From positions 68,274,011 through 68,338,010 of the forward strand of contig CM022949.1 of assembly GCA_012931725.1 (NCBI GenBank): a DNA stretch of 64,000 bases, in the 5' to 3' direction. Under the pieces are notes generated by a model, which saw only the letters and a program-made list of their open reading frames with translations, was not told the DNA's origin and made no database searches. Source of the stretch: Litsea cubeba (Eukaryota; Streptophyta; Magnoliopsida; Laurales; Lauraceae). A program made the translations under genes and the position numbers. Of the stretch, positions 21,554-34,951 are shown piece by piece. Position 1 is the stretch's first letter. Each line of letters starts with the position of its first letter.

Positions 21554-24253
21554 AACTCCCACTTGCACTAAAGATCACTATTTCCTAACCTAACTCCCAT
21601 AGACTCAACATGAGAAGTAAAGACTTTCTCAGTAAGAGTCTTAGTGAATGGGTCAGCTAAGTTATTTGCTGAGGCAATCTGCTCAACCACTATTTCTCCA
21701 TCCTGAATGAATTCCCGGATCAAGTGGTACTTTCTCTGAATGTGCTTGCCTTTCTTGTGATTCCTGGGTTCTTTGCACTGTGCTACAACACTAGTGTTAT
21801 CGCAGTACATGACAATCGATTTTTGTACTGCAGAAACAACTCCCAATTCCAATAGGAATTTTCTGAGCCATACTGCTTCCTTTGCAGCTTCCGATGCCGC
21901 CACATACTCTGCTTCCATGGTAGAGTCAGTAGTACAGGATTGCTTGACACTCCTCCATGATATAGCCCCTCCTGATAGAGTAAAGACGTATCCTGAAGTA
22001 GACTTTCTGGCATCTCTATCAGATTGGAAATCAGAATCTGTATACGCCAAAGGCGTTTGATCATCTGCTCGATAGGTTAGCATATAATCTTTCGTTCTCT
22101 GTAGATACTTGAATATATGCTAAACAGCTGTCCAATGCATAGGTCCAGGGTTTGACTGATATCTATTAACCATGCCAACGGCAAATCAAATATCGGGTCT
22201 AGTACATAACATTGCATACATGAGGCTTCCAACAGCAGATGCATATGGAACTCTCCTCATGTTCTCTATCTCTTCAGGTGTCTTTGGACATTGATCTGGA
22301 GACAGTGGTACTCCATGTCTAGATGGTAGCAAGCCCTTCTTGGAGTCATGCATATTAAACTTGACCAATATCTTCTCAACATACGAAGATTGGGACAAGG
22401 CTAACATCTTATTCTTGCGATCTCGCAAAAGCTTGATCCCTAAGATATAGCTGGCCTCACCCAAATCCTTCATCTGAAATTGAGAGGATAACCAAACCTT
22501 TGTGGATGACAATAATCCTACATCATTTCCTATGAGTAATATGTCATCTACATACAGAACCAGAAATGCAACTGCTTTTCCACTTCCTTTCTTATACACA
22601 CATGGTTCATCAATGTTTTGATCAAAGCCAAAAGATTTGACTGCCAGATTAAACTTGATGTTCCATGCTCTAGATGCTTGCTTAAGTCCATAAATGGACT
22701 TCTTAAGTTTACAAACCATGTTATCTTGGCCACTAGCAATAAAACCCTCTGGTTGCATCATATAGATGCATTCGTCAAGACTTCCATTAAGAAAAGCTGT
22801 CTTGACATCCATCTGCCATATCTCGTAGTCATAATGACATGCGATGGCCAAGAGAATCCTTATGGACTTAAGCATAGCCACTGGTGAAAAGGTTTCCTCA
22901 TAATCGATACCCTCTTTCTGAGTATATCCTTTCGCCACCAGTCTTACTTTGAAGGTTTCCACCTTCCCATCCACTCCTCTCTTCCTCTTGTAGATCCACT
23001 TGCACCCTATGGGTTTAATCCCTTCAGGTGCATCTACAAGTTCCCAGACTTGATTGGAATACAAAGAATCCAATTCAGATTTTATCGCTTGCTGCCACAT
23101 GTCAGCATCTATATCTGTCACTACTTCATCGTAACTAGCAGGATCCTCAACCAGATCTTCGGAGTCTGTCTTAAAAGACATTCCTAGATATCTTTCTGGC
23201 TATCTAGAAATTCTCCCACTACGACGAGGCTCCGGAGTGTTAAAAGGAATATCCTGTTCATCTACCACCTCAGGACTTGGTACAGATGTTATAGGAGATC
23301 CTGGAAGAATCTCCTCAAGGGTTTCTTTACAACTAAGCTCTTGGTACATCATACAATCATCCTCCAAGTACCTAGCATGAGTGCTGATAAGCACTTTTTG
23401 CTCCTTTGGATGATAAAAGATGCCACCTCTCGCCCTTAGGATACCCAATGAAGTAGCACATTTCCTATCTGGGTTCCAGCTTGGTAGCTTTATCATTCAG
23501 TACATAGGCTGGACAACCCCAAATGTGAATATGTCTTAAACTGGGTTTTCGACCTGTCCACATTTCTTGCGGTGTCCTAGGCACTGATTTAGAAGGTACC
23601 AGATTTAAAATGTATGCTGCTGCTTCTAGGGCATATCCCCAAAAAGATATAGGTAGGGTTGCATAACTCATCATGGACCTTACCATATCAAGAAGGGTAC
23701 GGTTTCTTCTCTCCGCTACACCATTTTGCTGGGGTGTACCCGGTGCAGACAACTGAGACACAATCCCATGTTGCGTGAGGTACTCTTTGAACTCACCCAG
23801 GAGGTACTCGCCACCTCGATCGGATCGAAGGGCTTTGATATGTTTCCCTAGTTGTAACTCCGCCTCAGCCTTGAATTGCTTGAATTTATCAAACGCCTCA
23901 GACTTGCGTCGCATTAAGTACACATATCCATACCTAGAGTAATCATCAGTGAAGGTGATGAAATACTCATAACCTCCTCGAGCTGGTTTGTTCATAGGAC
24001 CACACACATCAGTGTGAACCAATTCTAACAACTCTTTTGACCTTAGTCCCTTTCCAGAGAATGACCTTTTGGTCATCTTTCCCTTGAGACAAGATTCGCA
24101 CTGAGGAAAAGGTTCGAAATCTAATGAGCTCAAAGGCCCATCTTCTACCAACCTCTGAATCCGTTTTAGGTTAATGTGACCCAAACGTAAGTGCCAAAGA
24201 TAAGTGTCATTGGTTGAAGATACCTTCCTTTTAAGGGAAGTTGAGCTTTCTAG
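21554..24253 (-). pseudogene. Copia internal A: integrase, RT and RNase H
   Basis: Integrase has GHINLKRIQ, CESCLKGKM, HTDVCGPM, SDRGGEYL and NGVAERRNRTLLD. RT has the catalytic YVDDILLIG at 22554-22543. RNase H has YTDSDFQSDRDARKS and MEAEYVAASEAAKEAVW, ending at 21568 against the polypurine tract. Lesions shared with copy B: TAA right after the gag-protease part (24256-24254), TAG after KLEPR near 23476 and a nearby 2-nt loss. Lesions private to A: TAG in SGRISR-PERY near 23203 (Gln in B), a stop replacing Lys near 22122, and TGA replacing Cys at about 22188 after RPDI. Confidence 0.92.
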
Positions 24254-25501
24254 TTATACATTATGCAGTGTGGTAGCCATAGGATATATATAAAATAAGT
24301 TATCATGCATTCTACCGGAACATATAACATTTCCATCTCTACTGATATCAACACCAGAATGGAATGAAACTGAATAATTAAATTCAATGAGTCTGGAAAC
24401 AGAAATTAAATTCTTCCTCATGTCCGGAACATAGAAAACATTATTTAAAACTAATATCCTATCACAAGAAAAATGTAAGGAGACAACTCCTACTGCAACT
24501 GCCCAAACTTTGGTTCCAGTTCCAACTCTAAAGGTAAACTCTTTTTTCTCAAACTTCTGCATTATCTGAAACCCTTGCAATGAATTGCAGATATGATTAG
24601 TGGCTCCAGAGTCTACTATCCATGAATCAGTAGAATCAACCACAAAATAAGTTTCAATGTAGTAGGAAAAAGATATACCTTTCTTAACAGAGGCTAGGAA
24701 CTTGGGACAATCTTTCTTCCAATGACCTTTAAGGCCACACTCGAAGCATTTCCCTTTGGGCTTCTCACCTGTACCCTTGTCCTTCTTTTTACCAGTATTG
24801 CCCTTTTTCAGTCCCTTTCCCTTATCCTGCTTCTTCTTGAACTTCTTCCCTTTCGGGTTCAGTTTAGAGGAAGACTGGAAAAAGTGAGCTTGGGCTTTGG
24901 GCTTCATGATAGCCTCTGCCGCCTGGAGTTCTTTCATTAACTCAGATAGAGTCATGTCCATCTTGCTCATATTGAAACTAAGCTTGAACTGAGTGAAAGA
25001 GTCCGGCAGGGTTTCGAGAATCATGTCAGTTTGACTCTCTGCATCAATCTCAGCCCCTAGAATCTCAGCCACATTGAAACAATCCATCATCTTGAGCATA
25101 TGCTCTCTGACAGGTGTTCCCTCAGCCATCCTAGTATTCATGATTGTCCTTATAGCAGCTTGCCTAGCTGGCCTGCTTCTGTCTGCGAACATCTCAGACA
25201 AGGACATCATGATGTCAGAAGCTGTGTCCATTTGCTCGTGCTGTGTTTGCAACACGTTGGACATGGATGCGAGCATGTAGCATTTAGCCATGCTATTCGC
25301 TTTCTTCCATTTCCTTTCAGCCCCTAGCTGGTCATTAGTAGAATCTGCATAAATCTCAGGACAGGGTTCCGACAAGACATACTTGTACTCCTCAGCAGTG
25401 AGTACTATGTCAAGATTTCTTTTCCAATCTACGTAATTAGGACCAGTCAGTTTGTTCTCACGAAGAATGCTCATCAACGGGCTAAAAGAATCCTTAGTCA
25501 T
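24254..25501 (-). pseudogene. Copia internal A: gag and protease
   Basis: The start is ATG at 25501 (MTKDSFSPLMSIL); an in-frame upstream ATG at 25591 would add 30 residues, but relatives favour the shorter form. The gag core is followed by a Lys-rich basic stretch, one CCHC knuckle (CFECGLKGHWKKDC, about 24740-24700) and the protease site VDSGATNHICNS near 24620-24580. It is open for 415 codons and closed by TAA at 24254, where array 2 copies have a CAA codon, so the stop is a C-to-T change cutting gag-protease from integrase. Confidence 0.92.
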
Positions 25502-27240
25502 CTCTTTCTGGATATGAAACGGCTTATAATTAGACAGGCTGTATATATGTAATATGCATATGGTGCTTGTTATAAAAGGAAAAACATGCACAAAACTTTT
25601 TACATTATTTAACCCAAATCATAATGTATCAGTGTTTCAACCTCCTCATAGACCCTCCATCGAAGGGATGGCCGAGCCTACAGTCACGTTGAATTAAGGC
25701 ATACTTATTTGGATTATCACTATCTGGATACACATATCCAGTGGTAGTCCAATCACTGATTGGTTTGGCCTCATATGACAAATAACCCTTAACTCTTAAG
25801 GAGAGGTCATTACCGTCTTATGCCAAGTGTATAACCATCTCTTATGAAAATTTCCCAGAATGTCTATGATTAAGTCCTCCGAAGGGAAGCGACTTTTATC
25901 CATCCTAGAAGTGAACTTTAGTAAAGAGCTCCACCGAAAGGATGGCCGCTCCCACCAACACTTCATTGACATTCTATAGAAGTGATCTTTAGTAAAGAAC
26001 TCCACCGAAGGGATGGCCGCTCCTACTAACACCTCATTACGAATATTCACATTAGTTCACCCATTAACCCATCAAAGCGGTCTTTAGTAAAGAACTCCAC
26101 CGAAGGGATGGCCGCTCCTACTAACACCTTAATGAGATAACATGAACCGAAAATGGAAGGCCGTGGGGTCTTTCCAAAACCCCTCTCCCACTTGATTATT
26201 TATCACTAGGGTTTAAAACTTTTGACCTTTACATTGTTTACTCAAAAGCTCTTTTAAATCTAGCAAGCTTGGTTAATTAAATTTATGACTCAATGACTTG
26301 AGTCATCTTAAAAATAAATAACCTTTGCTTTAAAACATTTGAGCAAATCCCTTTAAAGAATCAAAAACCTATCTTGGGTTATGGGAACCCATAGGTAGCA
26401 TCTAATTAGATTTTAGTTTAGCCTCTTTTGGAAACCAAGGGTACCAAGATAAACTAAACCCTATCCAATTTTAAAACCTTAGACAAAATAGAAGGTGCTG
26501 GTCTAAGTTCCGTTTAAAAACAATTAGCCAAACTAAAAACAATCTAATATAGAAAGATGCCAATTTTAGAACCTAATGGTGGCCATGTTTCTAGGTGACA
26601 ATTATAGCAATTATATAAAGCATTCAACCATGCATTCCATATATAAAGCAGATAAAAGTATGCAATCCTTGATGGCTCCCTGCTCTTCGGACTTCAAATC
26701 CTTATCGAACTTAGGACATCAAAAATAGATCTCATCTTGCACCAAGAAGCCTTGTCTCCTCCACCACTAAGGAACCCGGTTACCAGCAACCTTCTAGTTG
26801 GAATAAAAGTAAGGAAAGAATTACAACTTCCTATGATTGCTAAACGCGCAATCGTACACTTTCCAACTAATGAAAAAACATCCAAATCCACATAACAATC
26901 ATGCGAACCGTCAAGGATGCAATATATGGCTGCAAACAAAGAGGTTAGTGCATGCTAAACACTATGTACATCATTAAACAAATCTAGAAAATAAATTCCA
27001 GCAATGTTAATGAAACTTGCACACAACATGCATCATAAATTTCATATTTGTTTATGAAACTTGCACGCACACAACATGCATCATAAATTTCAGATTTGTT
27101 TATGAAACTTGCACACAACATGCATCATAAAAGAAATCTGAATATAACTTCAGTAGGGTGCCACCATGCCCATAATCAATCTAGGATCAATTAAACACAA
27201 CATGGGATCATGATTTCACATGGAGTGGCTCTGATACCAC
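25502..27240 (-). other. Copia internal A: long leader with primer site
   Basis: About 1.7 kb separate the primer site TGGTATCAGAGC (27239-27228) from gag. It holds four copies of a conserved motif, on this strand CGGCCATCCCTTCGGTGGA or a close variant (26114-26096, 26019-26001, 25948-25930, 25674-25656), and three 44-48-bp repeats with ACATGCATCATAAA at 27011-27132. Short open frames across it are not convincing proteins. Confidence 0.8.
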
Positions 27241-29266
27241 TGAAAGAAACCGCGATTCAGATCTGGAAAACACTACCAGAAGACGCCCATGGCTGATTTA
27301 GAACATGACAGATTTTAAAACAAATCTGATTTCAGCATATACGCAGCATAAATCAGCCATATAAATCGCATTATAACTCCACTGAATCATGATCAACAAG
27401 TGTATAATTAAAGTAGATACAAGAAGACTATTACCTTGATGATATGAAGACTTCAAATCTCTGAAATAAATGATCCAATGGGCCTGAACTTAGATTTGCA
27501 ACCAGCTAGCACCTTGCTGGAATTTTTCTGCAGTAAAATAGTTTTTTGATCTTCTTCTCTATTTCACTTCCAAATCTGATTGGCTAAGATGGTGGGATCT
27601 TAATCTAGATTTCTAGATGAGTTTTGAGAACTTTCAATCTATGGAAAAATCTCAGACCTGAGACTCTCATCAATGAAGAAGAGAAGAAGGCTAGACATGT
27701 GGGATTTTCTCACATAGGATTGTCATAGCATATGAGATGTCTTAGACTTCCATGGTGTCTTCCTCCTTATATAGAAAACTTAAGGATACATTTAAACATA
27801 TCATATACACCCATGATGGAGATTTTGAAAAAGAAAACCTATCTTTTTCTTAGTGCTCTTTTTTTCTAAACAAAACTTGTACAACCATGAGGAAGAATTT
27901 GAAAAAGAAATCCCACCTACTACTTAGTGCTCTCTTTTGTTCAAAAGGAAAACAAAGAATGCTTTCTTTAACATCAACAACCAACCAATATGGGTGTGCA
28001 ACTTATTCTAATGATTTGTTTACAAAATAATTAGAATACTATAATAGTAGGATTTCTTATCCTAAGGTAAACCAATTTACCAAGTAAAGATTCCTATGTA
28101 AAAATGTAAACCTTACACAAGGGGCCCACTTTATGGCTGGCCCACACCATGGCCCACAAGTCAAAAACTTTTCCAAAATAGTTCAACCTTATATTAGGAA
28201 ACCATGCCAATCTAGGATAGTGACTAGAGAAGGGACCAAAAGACATATTTGACCTTGGCTCCCAAAATGACCAAAAATGTCCATGCTAAACCCATAGCAA
28301 CATTAAGATCATTTTAACCTTAACTCATTCCACTATAGAGTTATGGTTGAACTCCAGGGACAAATAATAATTATAAAATGAGCTCGTCATAAAATGACAG
28401 TTGTCTTCGACCTACTAAGTAAAATGATCTAAATGCCCCTCTATGTAACATCCATAATCAAGTCAGGTTATCCGATGTACTATCAACCTTCTCGATTACA
28501 TCTAAACCTTAGAACTTCATATCCTTAACTTAATCATCATCCGGATATCATTCTCTTGGTCCAGGGAGCGACCCACAAGTTCAATATCCATATGGAACAT
28601 CCATATACTAAGATCTTAGATTTTGATGATTAATCGGATAATTCTAAGGGGACGATCATTTCATCATTAGATGGCATAGATTCTTTATTGCATCTGCACG
28701 TCCCAACTGATCAAGCCCAAGCACCCAAAACACAGAGCTGTTGACCCATCTGAAGGATCTCACCCATAGTGAATTAAAGCACAAGAACTCGACTTCGTCA
28801 GTTCATCCACAAATGCTCAAGATTAAGAGCATTGATCACTCAGTAGCATGAGGTGACTTGATCTCTCTCACTGATAGTACTATTTTAGAGATCACACCTA
28901 CAATGGTCCTGTTCAATGCATGACATATGCACTAATGAGATAAATCCGGAAAAGACCTCCCGTGACCTAGGTAAGTCACCCTGAATACAGGAGAGTATCT
29001 CACTATAACTTACACCAAGATGAAGTGCCCAACTCCATCTCTCAGTTATGAACAAATTTATTGTTTCCAGTGTCCATGAATTAGAGCTATCTGTGTGTAG
29101 CCACTACACACCAAATTCATTTACTAGAAACAATGGGCCTTACACAACCATATATATATACATGTTTATAAAGAAAAGAGTCATTCCATTAAATAGCCAG
29201 TGAATTCCAGTGACAAAAAGATGAGAGTGCAGCTAGTGGGCTTTAGGGCATACACCAATCCCAACA
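27241..29266 (-). repeat. Copia array 1, middle LTR shared by both internal regions
   Basis: It serves as 5' LTR for internal A and 3' LTR for internal B. On the plus strand the left end abuts the A primer site and the right end abuts the B polypurine tract. It carries about ten private differences from the right LTR, mostly near its two ends. Confidence 0.95.
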
Positions 29267-31966
29267 AACTCCCACTTGCACTAAAGATCACTATTTCCTA
29301 ACCTAACTCCCATAGACTCAACATGAGAAGTAAAGACTTTCTCAGTAAGAGTCTTAGTGAATGGGTCAGCTAAGTTATTTGCTGAGGCAATCTGCTCAAC
29401 CACTATTTCTCCATCCTGAATGAATTCCCGGATCAAGTGGTACTTTCTCTGAATGTGCTTGCCTTTCTTGTGATTCCTGGGTTCTTTGCACTGTGCTACA
29501 ACACCAGTGTTATCGCAGTACATGACAATCGATTTTTGTACTGCAGAAACAACTCCCAATTCCAATAGGAATTTTCTGAGCCATACTGCTTCCTTTGCAG
29601 CTTCCGATGCCGCCACATACTCTGCTTCCATGGTAGAGTCAGTAGTACAGGATTGCTTGACACTCCTCCATGATATAGCCCCTCTTGATAGAGTAAAGAC
29701 GTATCCTGAAGTAGACTTTCTGGCATCTCTATCAGATTGGAAATCAGAGTCTGTATACGCCAAAGGCGTTAGATCATCTGCTCGATAGGTTAGCATATAA
29801 TCTTTCGTTCTCCGTAGATACTTGAATATATGCTTAACAGCTGTCCAATGCATAGGTCCAGGGTTTGACTGATATCTGCTAACCATGCCAACGGCAAAGC
29901 AAATATCGGGTCTAGTACATAACATTGCATACATGAGGCTTCCAACAGCAGACGCATATGGAACTCTCCTCATGTTCTCTATCTCTTCAGGTGTCTTTGG
30001 ACATTGATCTCGAGACAGTGGTACTCCATGTCTAGAAGGTATCAAGCCCTTCTTGGAGTCATGCATATTAAACTTGACCAATATCTTCTCAACATACGAA
30101 GATTGGGACAAGGCTAACATCTTATTCTTGCGATCTCGCAAAAGCTTGATCCCTAAGATATAGCTGGCCTCACCCAAATCCTTCATCTGAAATTGAGAGG
30201 ATAACCAAACCTTTGTGGATGACAATAATCCTACATCATTTCCTATGAGTAATATGTCATCTACATACAGAACCAAAAATGCAACTGCTTTTCCACTTCC
30301 TTTCTTATACACACATGGTTCATCAATGTTTTGATCAAAGCCAAAAGATTTGACTGCCAGATTAAACTTGATGTTCCATGCTCTAGATGCTTGCTTAAGT
30401 CCATAAATGGACTTCTTAAGTTTACAAACCATGTTATCTTGGCCACTAGCAATAAAACCCTCTGGTTGCATCATATAGATGCATTCGTCAAGACTTCCAT
30501 TAAGAAAAGCTGTCTTGACATCCATCTGCCATATCTCGTAGTCATAATGACATGCGATGGCCAAGAGAATCCTTATGGACTTAAGCATAGCCACTGGTGA
30601 AAAGGTTTCCTCATAATCGATACCCTCTTTCTGAGTATATCCTTTCGCCACCAGTCTTACTTTGAAGGTTTCCACCTTCCCATCCACTCCTCTCTTCCTC
30701 TTGTAGATCCACTTGCACCCTATGGGTTTAATCCCTTCAGGTGCATCTACAAGTTCCCAGACTTGATTGGAATACAAAGAATCCATTTCAGATTTCATCG
30801 CTTGCTGCCACATGTCAGCATCTATATCCGTTACTGCTTCATCGTAACTAGCAGGATCCTCAACCAGATCTTCGGAGTCTGTCTTAAAAGACATTCCTAG
30901 ATATCTTTCTGGCTGTCTAGAAATTCTCCCACTACGTCGAGGCTCCGGAGTGTTAAAAGGAATATCCTGTTCATCTACCACCTCAGGACTTGGTACAGAT
31001 GTTATAGGAGATCCTGGAAGAATCTCCTCAAGGGTTTCTTTACAACTAAGCTCTTGGTACATCATACAATCATCCTCCAAGTACCTAGCATGAGTGCTGA
31101 TAAGCACTTTTTGCTCCTTTGGATGATAAAAGATGCCACCTCTCGCCCTTAGGATACCCAATGAAGTAGCACATTTCCTATCTGGGTTCCAGCTTGGTAG
31201 CTTTATCATTCAGTACATAGGCTGGACAACCCCAAATGTGAATATGTCTTAAACTGGGTTTTCGACCTGTCCACATTTCTTGCGGTGTCCTAGGCACTGA
31301 TTTAGAAGGTACCAGATTTAAAATGTATGCTGCTGCTTCTAGGGCATATCCCCAAAAAGATATAGGTAGGGTTGCATAACTCATCATGGACCTTACCATA
31401 TCAAGAAGGGTACGGTTTCTTCTCTCCGCTACACCATTTTGCTGGGGTGTACCCGGTGCAGACAACTGAGACACAATCCCATGTTGCGTGAGGTACTCTT
31501 TGAACTCACCCAGGAGGTACTCGCCACCTCGATCGGATCGAAGGGCTTTGATATGTTTCCCTAGTTGTAACTCCGCCTCAGCCTTGAATTGCTTGAATTT
31601 ATCAAACGCCTCAGACTTGCGTCGCATTAAGTACACATATCCATACCTAGAGTAATCATCAGTGAAGGTGATGAAATACTCATAACCTCCTCGAGCTGGT
31701 TTGTTCATAGGACCACACACATCAGTGTGAACCAATTCTAACAACTCTTTTGACCTTAGTCCCTTTCCAGAGAATGACCTTTTGGTCATCTTTCCCTTGA
31801 GACAAGATTCGCACTGAGGAAAAGGTTCGAAATCTAATGAGCTCAAAGGCCCATCTTCTACCAACCTCTGAATCCGTTTTAGGTTAATGTGACCCAAACG
31901 TAAGTGCCAAAGATAAGTGTCATTGGTTGAAGATACCTTCCTTTTAAGGGAAGTTGAGCTTTCTAG
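29267..31966 (-). pseudogene. Copia internal B: integrase, RT and RNase H
   Basis: The domain order is the same as copy A. RT and RNase H are open for 642 codons from 31209 to 29281, with the catalytic YVDDILLIG at 30267-30256, CTRPDICFAVG intact, and RNase H YTDSDFQSD and MEAEYVAAS present. The shared defects with A remain: TAA at the gag-protease end (31969-31967), TAG after KLEPR near 31189 and a 2-nt loss just after it, which separate integrase (31178-31966) from RT. Of the four copia copies here this has the best-preserved RT-RNase H. Confidence 0.93.
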
Positions 31967-33214
31967 TTATACATTATGCAGTGTGGTAGCCATAGGATAT
32001 ATATAAAATAAGTTATCATGCATTCTACCGGAACATATAACATTTCCATCTCTACTGATATCAACACCAGAATGGAATGAAACTGAATAATTAAATTCAA
32101 TGAGTCTGGAAACAGAAATTAAATTCTTCCTCATGTCCGGAACATAGAAAACATTATTTAAAACTAATATCCTATCACAAGAAAAATGTAAGGAGACAAC
32201 TCCTACTGCAACTGCCCAAACTTTGGTTCCAGTTCTAACTCTAAAGGTAAACTCTTTTTTCTCAAACTTCTGCATTATCTGAAACCCTTGCAATGAATTG
32301 CAGATATGATTAGTGGCTCCAGAGTCTACTATCCATGAATCAGTAGAATCAACCACAAAATAAGTTTCAATGTAGTAGGAAAAAGATATACCTTTCTTAA
32401 CAGAGGCTAGGAACTTGGGACAATCTTTCTTCCAATGACCTTTAAGGCCACACTCGAAGCATTTCCCTTTGGGCTTCTCACCTGTACCCTTGTCCTTCTT
32501 TTTACCAGTATTGCCCTTTTTCAGTCCCTTTCCCTTATCCTGCTTCTTCTTGAACTTCTTCCCTTTCGGGTTCAGTTTAGAGGAAGACTGGAAAAAGTGA
32601 GCTTGGGCTTTGGGCTTCATGATAGCCTCTGCCGCCTGGAGTTCTTTCATTAACTCAGATAGAGTCATGTCCATCTTGCTCATATTGAAACTAAGCTTGA
32701 ACTGAGTGAAAGAGTCCGGCAGGGTTTCGAGAATCATGTCAGTTTGACTCTCTGCATCAATCTCAGCCCCTAGAATCTCAGCCACATTGAAACAATCCAT
32801 CATCTTGAGCATATGCTCTCTGACAGGTGTTCCCTCAGCCATCCTAGTATTCATGATTGTCCTTATAGCAGCTTGCCTAGCTGGCCTGCTTTTGTCTGCG
32901 AACATCTCAGACAAGGACATCATGATGTCAGAAGCTGTGTCCATTTGCTCGTGCTGTGTTTGCAACACGTTGGACATGGATGCGAGCATGTAGCATTTAG
33001 CCATGCTATTCGCTTTCTTCCATTTCCTTTCAGCCTCTAGCTGGTCATTAGTAGAATCTGCATAAATCTCAGGACAGGGTTCCGACAAGACATACTTGTA
33101 CTCCTCAGCAGTGAGTACTATGTCAAGATTTCTTTTCCAATCTACGTAATTAGGACCAGTCAGTTTGTTCTCACGAAGAATGCTCATCAACGGGCTAAAA
33201 GAATCCTTAGTCAT
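31967..33214 (-). pseudogene. Copia internal B: gag and protease
   Basis: The start is ATG at 33214; 415 codons are open to TAA at 31967. The parts match copy A: gag core, Lys-rich stretch, CCHC knuckle CFECGLKGHWKKDC, protease VDSGATNHICNS. Only a few amino-acid differences from A are visible (for example EAERK in place of GAERK, DKSRP in place of DRSRP). The terminal TAA is shared with A and is read as a lesion. Confidence 0.93.
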
Positions 33215-34951
33215 CTCTTTCTGGATATGAAACGGCTTATAATTAGACAGGCTGTATATGTAATATGCATATGGTGCTTGTTATAAAAGGAAAAACATGC
33301 ACAAAACTTTTTACATTATTTAACCCCAATCATAATGTATCAGTGTTTCAACCTCCTCATAGACCCTCCATCGAAGGGATGGCCGAGCCTACAGTCATGT
33401 TGAATTAAGGCATACTTATTTGGATTATCACTATCTGGATACACATATCCAGTGGTAGTCCAATCACTGATTGGTTTGGCCTCATATGACAAATAACCCT
33501 TAACTCTTAAGGAGAGGTCATTACCGTCTTATGCCAAGTGTATAACCATCTCTTATGAAATTTCCCAGAATGTCTATGATTAAGTCCTCCGAAGGGAAGT
33601 GACTTTTATCCATCCTAGAAGTGAACTTTAGTAAAGAGCTCCACCGAAAGGATGGCCGCTCCCACCAACACTTCATTGACATTCTATAGAAGTGATCTTT
33701 AGTAAAGAACTCCACCGAAGGGATGGCCGCTCCTACTAACACCTCATTACGAATATTCACATTAGTTCACCCATTAACCCATCAAAGCGGTCTTTAGTAA
33801 AGAACTCCACCGAAGGGATGGCCGCTCCTACTAACACCTTAATGAGATAACATGAACCGAAAATGGAAGGCCGTGGGGTCTTTCCAAAACCCCTCTCCCA
33901 CTTGATTATTTATCACTAGGGTTTAAAACTTTTGACCTTTACATTGTTTACTCAAAAGCTCTTTTAAATCTAGCAAGCTTGGTTAATTAAATTTATGACT
34001 CAATGACTTGAGTCATCTTAAAAATAAATAACCTTTGCTTTAAAACATTTGAGCAAATCCCTTTAAAGAATCAAAAACCTATCTTGGGTTATGGGAACCC
34101 ATAGGTAGCATCTAATTAGATTTTAGTTTAGCCTCTTTTGGAAACCAAGGGTACCAAGATAAACTAAACCCTATCCAATTTTAAAACCTTAGACAAAATA
34201 GAAGGTGCTGGTCTAAGTTCCGTTTAAAAACAATTAGCCAAACTAAAAACAATCTAATATAGAAAGATGCCAATTTTAGAACCTAATGGTGGCCATGTTT
34301 CTAGGTGACAATTATAGCAATTATATAAAGCATTCAACCATGCATTCCATATATAAAAGCAGATAAAAGTATGCAATCCTTGATGGCTCCCTGCTCTTCA
34401 GACTTCAAATCCTTATCGAACTTAGGACATCAAAAATAGATCTCATCTTGCACCAAGAAGCCTTGTCTCCTCCACCACTAAGGAACCCGGTTACTAGCAA
34501 CCTTCTAGTTGGAATAAAAGTAAGGAAAGAATTACAACTTCCTATGATTGCTAAACGCGCAATCGTACACTTTCCAACTAATGAAAAAACATCCAAATCC
34601 ACATAACAATCATGCGAACCATCAAGGATGCAATATATGGCTGCAAACAAAGAGGTTAGTGCATGCTAAACACTATGTACATCATTAAACAAATCTAGAA
34701 AATAAATTCCAGCAATGTTAATGAAACTTGCACACAACATGCATCATAAATTTCATATTTGTTTATGAAACTTGCACGCACACAACATGCATCATAAATT
34801 TCAGATTTGTTTATGAAACTTGCACACAACATGCATCATAAAAGAAATCTGAATATAACTTCAGTAGGGTGCCACCATGCCCATAATCAATCTAGGATCA
34901 ATTAAACACAACATGGGATCATGATTTCACATGGAGTGGCTCTGATACCAC
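33215..34951 (-). other. Copia internal B: leader with primer site
   Basis: It has the same organisation as the A leader: primer site 34950-34939, three ACATGCATCATAAA repeats near 34723-34843, and four copies of the CGGCCATCCC motif, one at 33385-33367. Confidence 0.8.

Noticed and set aside
30331..30600. Plus-strand open frames inside copia pol (also 21773-22060, 22618-22887, 24722-24940, 25074-25327 and their copies)
   Set aside because: They are opposite-strand frames of well-supported pol and gag coding regions and carry no motifs of their own.
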